DNA of 64,000 bases from Candidatus Polarisedimenticolaceae bacterium (GTDB lineage Bacteria; Acidobacteriota; Polarisedimenticolia; Polarisedimenticolales; DASRJG01), in contig DASUCV010000022.1 of NCBI GenBank assembly GCA_036275915.1, forward strand, positions 464,304 through 528,303. Reading direction: 5' to 3'. Below are positions 15,487 through 23,786 of the stretch, piece after piece. How positions within the stretch are numbered: position 1 is the first letter of the stretch; every line of letters begins with the position of its first letter. Both the position numbers and the translations under genes were made by a program. The notes below the pieces were generated by a model that made no database searches, was not told the DNA's origin, and worked only from the letters and a program-made list of their open reading frames with translations.

Positions 15487-17166
15487 TTAGTGATTGCAGA
15501 AGAAATGGAACTCGACGTTACTTGGAAGACAGGCCGAATCAGCATGATTCAGCAAAGCGTGAATCTTGTTCCTGGGTGCCTTCGCTAGACCCGATGCTGA
15601 GATCCCCGGCTGCACGACCCAGCACTCTCGAACCGTTCGCTGGTTCTCATAGGTTTCGCGAATGAGCGTCGGGATGCTACCCGTCGGCCGAAACCCACGA
15701 AGTACCTTCGTTGCCAGGCGTTCGGTGTGCGGCTCGAGCACGGCCCACTGAAAGAACTGGAGGTTCTTTAGGCACTGCGCCAGGACGACTTGCACGTCAT
15801 CAACTCGCAGACCCGCTTCAGCTCTCCCGGAAAACTTTGCATGGACGAGGGCAACCCTGCCCTTCCCGACGACGAGGTAGTCAGCGATCTCGTTCGACCC
15901 GTCGTCGCAGACAACGAGCTGAGGCCATCTTTCCTTTCGAAGGAATCGGAGAATGCCGTCCCCGATCGTATCTCGTCTTCCTTTTGCAAGACTCTCCTTG
16001 CGGATATCAATTCCAGCCCAACTCATGTCTGTCCTGACCTTGGTGAATACTTCTTCGAGGCCGGTGTTCTTCCAGAACCCGCCAGACCGGTATGACAGAC
16101 CTTGCGTGAACACGACGGTGAAGGCTTCTTCTGCCGCCAAGGCTTCTACTAGATCCCGCGAGCGCCGGTGCTCCAGCTCGCCACTGTCATCACACAGCTT
16201 GAGTCGTCGACCATGCGCGGGGTTTCGATATTCGAGGGCGATCTTTTCTCCATCGCGACCGAGAGCGAGGTCGAAGACTGAGAGTTGGCCCTCGTCGTTC
16301 GCGACCTCGAAACGAATGCCCGCAGGGGGCACGAAGTAGCACGTCCAATCGGCCGAGAAGTTACCGGCGTCATCTTCGATCCATACCGTGCCTTTTCGAT
16401 AGATGTTGTAGTCGGCGTAGAAGGCGATAGGTTCAATGTCTGCGGATGGCGTCGGCACTGGCGCTGCAAGCACCCATGCGCGTTTTCCTGGATCACGGGA
16501 CAGAAGATCGGATGCAAGCCGATCGCACTCTGCGGTGAACGCTTTGGAGTCGTCCACCCAAGTTCCCCAGACCTTCCGCTTGGTGGTTGAACAGCCGAAC
16601 GGTTTGGACTTTGCACCAGCTTTGCCCCGCTCAACTGCGAAGGCATGTCGAAACCCAAACATGGCATCACGAACAGGAGACAGCGTATAGGTCGCATCTC
16701 GCGCAAAATGGATCTTCCCTTCGGGAGCACTCCGCCCCGGTGCATTGAGGTTTTGCATGCCAAGCGAACGGATCTCTGGCCGGCGTTTCGCAAGTACTTT
16801 CTCGATATCACTTGCCTTGACGGGACGGAGCTTCTCGCTGAGTGCGGCCGTCAGAAGATCCAGGAGCGTCGAGCAGTTCGAATGAAGGAATACGAAGCCA
16901 TCCTTCGAATAGAGCATGGCCTCGTCATGCTCAGTATTCCTAACGCTCGTTCGACCCCGAATCCAGGATGGGACCGATCTGTGTTGGAGATACAGATACT
17001 GGAGGTGTCGGGACGTTTCGGAACCGATGACTCGGAAGATGGATTCACTTCTCTGCCGATCGGCCACGGCGCGCGCGACTAGAGCTTTGAAGTCATGCGT
17101 CTCGCCGTTCGGATCCACGAATACAACCACCTGGTAGAAAGGGCGCACCTGATCTAGCGGAATCAT
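15487..17166 (-). CDS. Protein with HxK (PD-(D/E)XK-like) nuclease domain
   Basis: Protein of 559 aa from the ATG at 17166; the frame is open further upstream but overlaps the DUF2235 gene. The C-terminal third reads VCDDGSNEIADYLVVGKGRV then ALVHAKFS, an acidic strand followed by His-x-Lys that is found fused to helicases and other defence proteins as a predicted PD-(D/E)XK-like nuclease. The N-terminal 350 residues are not recognised. No helicase motifs are present. It is 25 bp from the ATP-grasp gene and 19 bp from the DUF2235 gene. A DNA-targeting role is inferred from the motif only. Confidence 0.55.
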   Translation of the reverse strand: MIPLDQVRPFYQVVVFVDPNGETHDFKALVARAVADRQRSESIFRVIGSETSRHLQYLYLQHRSVPSWIRGRTSVRNTEHDEAMLYSKDGFVFLHSNCSTLLDLLTAALSEKLRPVKASDIEKVLAKRRPEIRSLGMQNLNAPGRSAPEGKIHFARDATYTLSPVRDAMFGFRHAFAVERGKAGAKSKPFGCSTTKRKVWGTWVDDSKAFTAECDRLASDLLSRDPGKRAWVLAAPVPTPSADIEPIAFYADYNIYRKGTVWIEDDAGNFSADWTCYFVPPAGIRFEVANDEGQLSVFDLALGRDGEKIALEYRNPAHGRRLKLCDDSGELEHRRSRDLVEALAAEEAFTVVFTQGLSYRSGGFWKNTGLEEVFTKVRTDMSWAGIDIRKESLAKGRRDTIGDGILRFLRKERWPQLVVCDDGSNEIADYLVVGKGRVALVHAKFSGRAEAGLRVDDVQVVLAQCLKNLQFFQWAVLEPHTERLATKVLRGFRPTGSIPTLIRETYENQRTVRECWVVQPGISASGLAKAPRNKIHALLNHADSACLPSNVEFHFFCNH

Positions 17167-17185
17167 GGCGATTCTGCTCGACGCT

Positions 17186-18271
17186 TCATCGACCTGTTGG
17201 GAGATTCGGCGGCCGGTACTCGACGACCAGCCGCATCCTCTCAGCCACGGCGGGGTTGACTTCCGCATCATCGGGGACGTAACGATGCCGTCCCGCATGA
17301 ATCATCCAACGTCTCGCGAAGTTCCGGACCGGGTCCTGATACGGCTTAGGGACGAACTCTAGAATCCACCACAGCCCGCGAAGGGACTCATGGATCTTGG
17401 CGTCGGCCCGCGGCGCCGCACGGTCCTTCGTATCCTGCTCGGGCAGGATCCGCGCCTTCGCGCTCGCGTCAACGTGCAAGCCGGCGGCCTGCGCTTCTCC
17501 GGCCATCCACTGGAGCCCGATCTTCGAAAGGCCAGAGTCTTTCTCCAGGTATCCTCCGCCGACGTCGCAGTGAACGCCGGGGAACCACATTTCGAGCACG
17601 TCTTGATCCTCTCGCTTCTGATCGGTCCAACGATTCTGCGGGAAGTGAGCGCGGCGTTCGTCGAGGGCGATCGCGTGGCGGACGATCTCGACGCTGGGGT
17701 TGTCGCGTGTGAACTGAAGCGATTCTGGATTCCAAATCCAACCGATGGATCTAACAGTATCCCAAAGCCCGAGAAAATGGAGAGGGACGGTCCGCGCGAA
17801 GGTCTTCTTGAAGCCCGCCGCCTCTCCCCAATCGTCCTTCCTCTTGTAGGTATCCCAGGCAAATGGAATGAGCTCCTCGTTGCCGCGGGTAAGGAGGCCG
17901 ACTTTGTGGATCATCCCCGCGAGCGCACGAGCCGTGTAAGCACCGCGGCTGAACCCGAACAGGAAGATCGAATCCCCTGGTTCGTAAGTCCGCATTAGGA
18001 AGCGGTAGGCGTCGCATACGTGCTGCTCGAGAAGCCATGCGATCGCAAGATCGAGACGAGCGACGATCAGCCGCCCGAGTGTATTCCAGATGCTGGGCGG
18101 GGGCATCGTTCCGATGCCCGGCTGATAGTACGAGAGCTGATCGGAGCGATCGCGGTCAAGCATTTCATAAAGCTTGACGACGTTGGTCTTGTCGCGGGCG
18201 TACTTATTGCTCGTTCCGTCGAGGCAGACGGCAATTCTCCGCCCGACGCCGACCGGCGCTGCATTGGTCAT
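17186..18271 (-). CDS. DUF2235 alpha/beta hydrolase
   Basis: Protein of 361 aa with all DUF2235 hallmarks: IAVCLDGTSNKYARDKTNV at the start, the nucleophile elbow FGFSRGAYTARAL, LWDTVRSIG carrying the acidic residue, and MWFPGVHCDVGGGY with the catalytic His. Related proteins include type VI secretion phospholipase effectors (Tle1 type), but no VgrG, PAAR or other secretion gene is nearby and no signal peptide is seen, so it more likely acts in the cytoplasm or at the inner membrane. It follows a 60-aa gene by 60 bp. Confidence 0.88.
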   Translation of the reverse strand: MTNAAPVGVGRRIAVCLDGTSNKYARDKTNVVKLYEMLDRDRSDQLSYYQPGIGTMPPPSIWNTLGRLIVARLDLAIAWLLEQHVCDAYRFLMRTYEPGDSIFLFGFSRGAYTARALAGMIHKVGLLTRGNEELIPFAWDTYKRKDDWGEAAGFKKTFARTVPLHFLGLWDTVRSIGWIWNPESLQFTRDNPSVEIVRHAIALDERRAHFPQNRWTDQKREDQDVLEMWFPGVHCDVGGGYLEKDSGLSKIGLQWMAGEAQAAGLHVDASAKARILPEQDTKDRAAPRADAKIHESLRGLWWILEFVPKPYQDPVRNFARRWMIHAGRHRYVPDDAEVNPAVAERMRLVVEYRPPNLPTGR

Positions 18272-18331
18272 CAGCTCTTTGCCTCGTCTCGATGCATCTG
18301 CTCTTGGGCCTTTCGGACCCTGGTCCAGATG

Positions 18332-18514
18332 TCATTCACCGGCGCACTCGACGATACGCATGTAGAGTCGATGGTTGAACCGAAAAAAGAACACTCCCGT
18401 GTCGTCGTCGCAGACCAACTGAACTTTGGACAGCAGCTGATCCGCCGTTATTCCGTCAGGAATTGGCTTCTCGCCTTTCGCCGGCTGGAGCTTTCCGCAA
18501 TCGCACTCTGACAT
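18332..18514 (-). CDS. Small hypothetical protein
   Basis: Protein of 60 aa starting MSECDCGKLQPAKGEKPIPD at an ATG with an excellent AAAGGAGCGAGCTG site. A CDC motif at the N-terminus and a GVFFFRFNHRLYMRI strand are notable. The gene lies between a secreted protein gene (stop at 18534, 19 bp away) and the DUF2235 gene, and was probably conserved with them. It could be an immunity or adaptor protein for the DUF2235 enzyme; this is a guess from position. Confidence 0.6.
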   Translation of the reverse strand: MSECDCGKLQPAKGEKPIPDGITADQLLSKVQLVCDDDTGVFFFRFNHRLYMRIVECAGE

Positions 18515-18533
18515 CAGCTCGCTCCTTTCGGAC

Positions 18534-19937
18534 TCAGAAGTCCCATGCATGAGCAACCGCGTTTGACAGGCGCTGGTAGTTCACACCGTTCGCGCCGCTC
18601 TGTGCGGCATACGTCGTCGCGCCATCCGTAAAAGCTTTGAGAATTTTCTCGACAGTCGGTGGGTCGGTCGAGTCGGGGCAAGGCTTGTTTGCAAGCAAAG
18701 TTCGAACGCAATCAAAATCATGCTCGGGTAGTTCTGCTGTCGCTCTCGCAATGACATGCCGTACCCTGTCGGGTTCGTTCTCCGCAAGGGCTTTGAGTGC
18801 TACCAAGTCGAATCGGAGACGTTGTTGCTCATCCGTGAGCGGCCCTGCAACGGTCGGCCGTGAAGTAGTGACTCGCTGCTCAAGGTGGTCGAAAGTCGGA
18901 ACCGGGACACCAAGCTCCCCACCTTCGAACAGTTCGACATCAAAACCCAGATAGCCAACTGCGAGCAGGCGATCAAACGCTTCCGCCATGCTGACGTCAG
19001 ATTCGGAGGCGCCCAAGAACTTGAACGCGACGCCAGCGCCGGCGGCCGCGCTAATAGACTTGGCTGGCTCAGCGGCCTTGTTTAGCTGTTCGAGGATTTG
19101 GTCGTAGTTCTTGTTCAGCGTTCCATCAGGCGTCACGAGCGATACGTTGGGAGCATCGCCGGCCGTAACACCCCCGCCGCTAGTTGTCGAACGGTGTAGC
19201 GATACGACGACCCCACCCGTGAGATACACGCGCGTAACGACTCGAAGGAAGACCTGTCTTCCATTTCTATTTCGGGTGAGCTCGACCAACGAAGGTCGAA
19301 CTTCTGGAAGACTTGCCCATGCTCGAAGCTTCTGATAGAGCTCGGCGCCGTCGGCCGCATACGTTCGCGTGTCCGCGATCAAGACCGACCCAGAAGCTGT
19401 CGATGTTCTGAGAAAACTCAGGCCGACAGGTACCGACTTGATCGGAACGGCAAGCCCGAGCCCTTGACTCGCCTTCGCGGAGAACGAGTAAGCCGGAAAC
19501 GCAGCCCGCGGCGCAAGTGCCTCAGTCAGCGCTATCGGCGTATTCTCCGGCATTGGTCCCGCGCTCGGCCGTCCAGGGCGCGGGTGCGGTGTACTCCCGA
19601 ACTCGTCCTTCCAATACCCATCAGAGTACATCCGCTTGAAATCGAGATTCGAGAGTCGTGTTCGATGATCATCGAGAGTCAGAAACCCTTTGCGCTTGTA
19701 GAGGCTGGCTTGGTCCGCAATCGGCATTTGCACCAGGAAGACATCCCCAGGAACTAGATCTTCGGTTAGGGGGTAGACGGGAATTACTTGGCTCGCTCGA
19801 ATCGTCTCGCACCAGCGCTTCGCGACTGACTGAAGCTCCTTGCGGGCCCGAGAATCGGCGTTCGCCCAAGCAACCTCGCCGAACAACATTCGTCCGACAA
19901 TACAAAGGCAGATCATCCGCAAGAGCGTTCTGGTCAT
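18534..19937 (-). CDS. Secreted hypothetical protein
   Basis: Protein of 467 aa with a signal peptide (MTRTLLRMICLCIVGRMLFG, cleavage near VAWANA) and a GAGGGACAA ribosome site. The mature part shows a segment PVYPLTEDLVPGDVFLVQMP, recurrent in proteins that mention PGDVYL and a Gly-rich stretch SISAAAGAGVAFKFLG, but no named domain was recognised. It lies 30 bp after the membrane protein gene at 19968 on the same strand and is likely an outer-face or periplasmic component of the same system. Confidence 0.65.
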   Translation of the reverse strand: MTRTLLRMICLCIVGRMLFGEVAWANADSRARKELQSVAKRWCETIRASQVIPVYPLTEDLVPGDVFLVQMPIADQASLYKRKGFLTLDDHRTRLSNLDFKRMYSDGYWKDEFGSTPHPRPGRPSAGPMPENTPIALTEALAPRAAFPAYSFSAKASQGLGLAVPIKSVPVGLSFLRTSTASGSVLIADTRTYAADGAELYQKLRAWASLPEVRPSLVELTRNRNGRQVFLRVVTRVYLTGGVVVSLHRSTTSGGGVTAGDAPNVSLVTPDGTLNKNYDQILEQLNKAAEPAKSISAAAGAGVAFKFLGASESDVSMAEAFDRLLAVGYLGFDVELFEGGELGVPVPTFDHLEQRVTTSRPTVAGPLTDEQQRLRFDLVALKALAENEPDRVRHVIARATAELPEHDFDCVRTLLANKPCPDSTDPPTVEKILKAFTDGATTYAAQSGANGVNYQRLSNAVAHAWDF

Positions 19938-19967
19938 TTGTCCCTCTAGCCCCCTCCAGACGATTTG

Positions 19968-21050
19968 CTATGACTTGCGCTCCGGTAGTTTCAGCCCCAC
20001 GTATGTTCCCGAGGAGATTCCAATGAGCCCCAGTATCGTTGGGGACAGGTCCGGCATTGCAAGGGCTTCCCACACGGTTACCGCGAAGACCACAGCCACC
20101 GCGAGCGTCCAGACTACTAGTTGCAGACGGTGAAGAGACGCCCCGCAGACATCCGTTGTGAGGTCCTGGACAAAACCATCGGACCTTGAGACCGTCGTCC
20201 GCTCCGTTTTCACCTTGTTCGCGTCGATGGCAGCCGCAGTGCCAAACGTGCCAAGGCTTATCCCCATGAGACCGACGATCGACTTCGGGATATCTACGTT
20301 GTAATCACAGGTGAGACACCAAATGAATAGGTAGGCATAGACAACCAGCAGCGTCCACAGCGAAATCTGAACGCGTGAGAGACTGTACGAACGGTCCGTA
20401 GGCTTCTCGATGCCAGGCCCGGCAGGCTCCTTGTCCCGAAGAGCTCCCGTCCGAGCCGCAATCGCAAAGAACGCCACAGCCCCTGCGCCAGCGAGGAGGG
20501 CCCACAGGAGTAATCGGTTGCCCCGAACTGGCACAAACTCGATTTCAACGTCGCTCTCGGCTGGCTGCCCATCGGGAAGTCCCGCGCTGATCCTGAATGC
20601 GTGCCCAGAATGGGCTTTCGCAATAATCTCCTTCCACGTCTTTCGTGCTGACTCACTCGATAGATCCCGCCGAATGAAAAAGGTCACCAGTGTCGTTGTG
20701 ACCTCTTTGTCATCTGTTTCCTGGGTGCCGACGTGGGCACGAGAACCAATAAGCGGAGTCCCGTCGAAGAACAGGACCAACTTGGAGGGATCCGGGGGCT
20801 CCTCGCCCTCGTCGTCCGTATCGTTCTCAAAGGCTGTCGTCGATTGAACGGCAAGCGTTACTGATTCGCCGAACGACAGGCTTTGAGGCTCGTGCAGGCA
20901 GGCGTGCCGTCCCGCAATCGGCTTCCCATTGGGGTCCGCGATGCAGATCACATCGAAGGAACCACTTGCTGCGTTGGCGTAGAGACTCCCGACCACCGCC
21001 ACCACGGCCGAGACAACCGAGCCCCTGGCGATTCTCATGAGGAATCCCAT
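19968..21050 (-). CDS. Membrane protein with N-terminal signal and paired helices
   Basis: Protein of 360 aa from the ATG at 21050 (AGGAGACAGG site). It has a signal peptide ending about SLYANAASG, an extracytoplasmic domain of about 170 residues, a membrane helix (LLLWALLAGAGAVAFFAIAA), and a C-terminal half with two similar units: SRVQISLWTLLVVYAYLFIW with IVGLMGISLGT, and HRLQLVVWTLAVAVVFAVTV with ILGLIGISSGTYVGLKLP. This internal duplication of helix pairs ending in a GISxGT turn is seen in a family of uncharacterised membrane proteins. Its start is 8 bp from the stop of the gene upstream. Confidence 0.65.
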   Translation of the reverse strand: MGFLMRIARGSVVSAVVAVVGSLYANAASGSFDVICIADPNGKPIAGRHACLHEPQSLSFGESVTLAVQSTTAFENDTDDEGEEPPDPSKLVLFFDGTPLIGSRAHVGTQETDDKEVTTTLVTFFIRRDLSSESARKTWKEIIAKAHSGHAFRISAGLPDGQPAESDVEIEFVPVRGNRLLLWALLAGAGAVAFFAIAARTGALRDKEPAGPGIEKPTDRSYSLSRVQISLWTLLVVYAYLFIWCLTCDYNVDIPKSIVGLMGISLGTFGTAAAIDANKVKTERTTVSRSDGFVQDLTTDVCGASLHRLQLVVWTLAVAVVFAVTVWEALAMPDLSPTILGLIGISSGTYVGLKLPERKS

Positions 21051-21058
21051 CCTGTCTC

Positions 21059-21937
21059 CTAGTCCCACCTCTCGAGGGCGGTCCAATCCGCGTCTGACGT
21101 GCACTTTGTCTTCGTGCACACCTCAAATTCGGTTACGGGGTGAACCTCCCATAGCGAGATGCGTTTCGGCTGATTCTTAATGGGATGTGACTCGTCAGAG
21201 TTCACTTTGTGATGATTGTCGAAGAACAGATGGCCGCGGGCTCTGACACGAAGATGCGCCCCTTGAACCGCCTTCAACCTTGCCTCTGTCCACGATTCCG
21301 CACGATCCTGCGGGACCATCTCGACGACGATGCCGTCATATTCGGAACCGCCCTTCGTCGGTGTCAGATTGATATGAAAGTCGTTGTTTGCGGCTTTCGC
21401 GAGGTTGCAATTGACCGACTCACCCGTGTTTGCGTGGGGCTTCGATGGCTTCGGCTTATCTGGTTGTTCTGCGATATACCCCTCGATCTCGACGAAGCTT
21501 CCTTCGCCAATCGTTTGGCCTTGAAGCTTCAAGTGTTGGAGCCGAACCCGCTTCGGCTCTGAAAGAGCTGCATATCCGGTCGTCTTGAAGTCGTCGTCCG
21601 CTTGCTTCTGGAGGTTTTGGAAATCTGCGAAGGTCAGCGCATGCAGGTCGCCCTTAGGCTCGCCATGCTTCAGGACGTTGCAGAGAGCCTCTGGAGTATC
21701 CTCTTCAGTGCAGCCCCGAAGCGGACACTGCGAGAGAGTTTTCGCACATGGCTTTTTCTTTGCCGCCGCTACGGCGCTGGTCTCGAACGACAAACAAAAG
21801 CAGCAAACGAGAAGAAGCCAGATGGGTAGGAGGGTTTGTGCACGGCTACCGTTGCGGTAGCTCTGGAAGCCTTGAGCTCGGCTCGTGCACGCCAAGCTGG
21901 TCGATCCGGACCCAACGGTTCGGCTCGTGCAGCCCAT
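21059..21937 (-). CDS. Secreted hypothetical protein, first gene of operon
   Basis: Protein of 292 aa. I place the start at the ATG at 21937, after AGGGCG and about 23 nt after the predicted transcription start. The signal segment TLLPIWLLLVCCFCLSF lies about 35 residues in and ends near SAVAAA. The mature part contains FVEIEGYIAEQPDKPKPS and DFHINLTP, a beta-rich pattern like an OB fold. Two direct TGTTGC-type palindromes lie at its promoter. It probably leads the transcript that runs through the DUF2235, ATP-grasp and Cache genes. Confidence 0.6.
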   Translation of the reverse strand: MGCTSRTVGSGSTSLACTSRAQGFQSYRNGSRAQTLLPIWLLLVCCFCLSFETSAVAAAKKKPCAKTLSQCPLRGCTEEDTPEALCNVLKHGEPKGDLHALTFADFQNLQKQADDDFKTTGYAALSEPKRVRLQHLKLQGQTIGEGSFVEIEGYIAEQPDKPKPSKPHANTGESVNCNLAKAANNDFHINLTPTKGGSEYDGIVVEMVPQDRAESWTEARLKAVQGAHLRVRARGHLFFDNHHKVNSDESHPIKNQPKRISLWEVHPVTEFEVCTKTKCTSDADWTALERWD

Positions 21938-21966
21938 TTCATGCGCCCTCAACCCGTTACGTGAAG

Positions 21967-22019
21967 AGGGTATCTTGAATGCTGTTGCTGTCAAGCAAAT
22001 TTGTTGCAGGTCAGCAACA
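21967..22019 (-). promoter_or_regulatory. Promoter with two palindromic operator sites
   Basis: On the minus strand TTGACA (21994-21989), a 16-bp spacer and TACCCT (21972-21967) form a sigma-70-like promoter for the gene starting at 21937. The TTGACA box is the centre of TGTTGC-TGTCAA-GCAAAT (21983-22000, plus strand). Next to it lies a perfect-arm palindrome TGTTGC-AGGTCA-GCAACA (22002-22019). The same 19-bp block TGTTGCTGTCAAGCAAATT recurs at 23729. Confidence 0.65.
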
Positions 22020-22149
22020 GCGCTCAGTTGGGGCCACGATGGGCGGGTCGAGTCGTGTCCCGGCGTTCGACGATTGCTCCGCCGGGGCCATGGAGATCGT
22101 GTCTCCGGGCTGCCCGAAGTTGCGAGCAGCGGATGCGCCGCGCACTTGA

Positions 22150-23391
22150 CTATGTCAACCCAAACCCAAGCGCCGGAGCCGCTGCGGACAAGCGTTCGAG
22201 TAGCTCCGCGGCCTGAGCGGCAATCGGTGAATCAGTCAGTCCTCGTTCCGCTGCGATTCCCAAGATAAACCGTAACCGTTCGAATTCCCTTCGAGACGCC
22301 GCTCGGCGGATCGCTACCGCAAGCAGAAATGGCTGGAGCGATCCCCGTTGCTGTGGGCTGAGACGTTCAAACACCGTGCGCCAGTGGCGCGGCCGCGAAC
22401 CCTCACCTGGAAGTGTTAGCAACTCATTGACTAGCCGCGACTTCGGGTCGTTCCCGTGTATCTTCTGCGCTGGAAAGAAGCCGCTGGCTAGGATCGTCGC
22501 GCACAGGACGCCCATCACGTACACGGTGTGGTAGGCGGTCGCGAGGACGTAGCCCGCTCGATGAGTTCCCTCGAGTTCCGCCGCTCGTTCAGGTCTGGTG
22601 CTCGGTGTGGGCAGGAAGCCAGCTTCGTCTTCGACGAGAGCGAGAACATGAAAGCCGAATGTCGCCGCCGGACTCCACCGCTTCCTCAGGAGCGGCCAAG
22701 CCAAGAGAATCTCGCCTGCGAGGTCGTAGTCCTCTTCGTCCAGACTCCATGCGAGGAGCGCTTCCGCTTCTTGAATCAGTTCGCCAGCCGATCTCGGCAG
22801 CGTCTGCCGCCTCTCGCCGTCGCAGAGATACATCAAGGAATGCGTGAAGCCATAGACGTCCTCGCGGCTGCACCCAAGCAAGTCCATCGGCCGACCGACT
22901 GCCGATGCGCGTGCCGAAGCGCTGTCCCGTCGCCCGGCCAACCACGCCTGCTCGAGCATGCGGTGGGGAGGCCGTTCCCGTCCGCGATGCCCTAGGGATC
23001 CAAGGCTACGCTTGAGAACGGCATCGAATGCTTCATCCGGGACTCCGAGACGCGATAGACAGATGTGCGCTCCAGCATAGTCAAGCGCCATCGTGGGCTG
23101 GATGCAGACGCCGAGGAGCATCCGCGCGCTACGCGCCGGACCACTGAGCCTTTGGGACAGCCGGCGAACCCGGCCGAGGATCTCTCCGTCGTGGGCAACT
23201 CGAGATGCTACGAGAAGCAGATAGGCTGTTTCGTAGATCACCTTCTCTGGGCGCAAAGCTTCATGGCCGTCGGGATGCGCGTAGCCTGTCTCGGCGAGTC
23301 GATCTACGGCACGAGCTGCGACGTCGAGAGCTTGGCACACCCTGCGAGAGAGATCCCCAGGTTCCCATCTAAGCCCTGCGATGCTGGCCAA
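22150..23391 (-). CDS. Helical protein resembling DUF6895 family
   Basis: Protein of about 413 aa. No ATG fits the 5' end; a TTG at 23391, 5 bp after the upstream stop, is the most plausible start. The sequence is helical, with RPEKVIYETAYLLLVASRVA, then EDVYGFTHSLMYLCDGE and YDLAGEILLAWPLLRKRW. The pattern of a conserved THxxMY block recalls the DUF6895 proteins found in some RiPP gene clusters, but I hold this match weakly. It forms an operon with the small gene upstream, driven by the promoter at 23712-23746. Confidence 0.5.
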   Translation of the reverse strand: MASIAGLRWEPGDLSRRVCQALDVAARAVDRLAETGYAHPDGHEALRPEKVIYETAYLLLVASRVAHDGEILGRVRRLSQRLSGPARSARMLLGVCIQPTMALDYAGAHICLSRLGVPDEAFDAVLKRSLGSLGHRGRERPPHRMLEQAWLAGRRDSASARASAVGRPMDLLGCSREDVYGFTHSLMYLCDGERRQTLPRSAGELIQEAEALLAWSLDEEDYDLAGEILLAWPLLRKRWSPAATFGFHVLALVEDEAGFLPTPSTRPERAAELEGTHRAGYVLATAYHTVYVMGVLCATILASGFFPAQKIHGNDPKSRLVNELLTLPGEGSRPRHWRTVFERLSPQQRGSLQPFLLAVAIRRAASRREFERLRFILGIAAERGLTDSPIAAQAAELLERLSAAAPALGFGLT

Positions 23392-23396
23392 TCGAC

Positions 23397-23648
23397 CTAG
23401 GACCGCAACTCTCCCGCAACCCCGCGTAGCGCCGCGAGATCGGCGACGGGATTCCCTTCGATCCCGCCCCGAATGACATAGAACCGGATGAAGTGCCGCA
23501 TTGTGCCGCAGAACACGTCCCAAGGGTCATCGGCCAACGAAACCGAAGGCCCGAGCTCACCGATCAGCTTCGCGATCTGGTTGAAATCAACGGCTTTCGT
23601 GTCGAGTGCTCGCTTGACGATCTCTTGGTGATTGGTCCGCTGGCTCAT
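23397..23648 (-). CDS. Small hypothetical protein, operon leader
   Basis: Protein of 83 aa starting MSQRTNHQEIVKRALDTK with an AGGAGCGAGC site. The block DPWDVFCGTMRHFIRFYVIR looks conserved. It is divergent from the HTH-TPR regulator and shares its promoter motif with the operon at 21937. A peptide partner or target of the regulator is possible but unproven. Confidence 0.6.
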   Translation of the reverse strand: MSQRTNHQEIVKRALDTKAVDFNQIAKLIGELGPSVSLADDPWDVFCGTMRHFIRFYVIRGGIEGNPVADLAALRGVAGELRS

Positions 23649-23711
23649 GCTCGCTCCTATTCGCCCCCTCGGGCTTCCGCTAGCTCGTAGCTCGACCCGG
23701 ACTTTCGTGTT

Positions 23712-23746
23712 GAGATACGTGATTATCTTGTTGCTGTCAAGCAAAT
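23712..23746 (-). promoter_or_regulatory. Promoter with TTGACA-centred operator
   Basis: Minus-strand TTGACA (23740-23735), 17-bp spacer, TATCTC (23717-23712), about 57 nt upstream of the 83-aa gene after the start point. The -35 box sits inside TGTTGC-TGTCAA-GCAAAT (23729-23746), identical over 19 bp to the site at 21983. It lies in the 138-bp gap next to the divergent regulator gene. Confidence 0.65.
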
Positions 23747-23786
23747 TCCCTGGAGCCTTTGGCCAACCGGAGGTATCTTTCGGGAC

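Noticed and set aside
17186..18271. Type VI secretion effector locus
   Set aside because: DUF2235 alone is not enough; no VgrG, Hcp, PAAR or sheath gene is present in the window.
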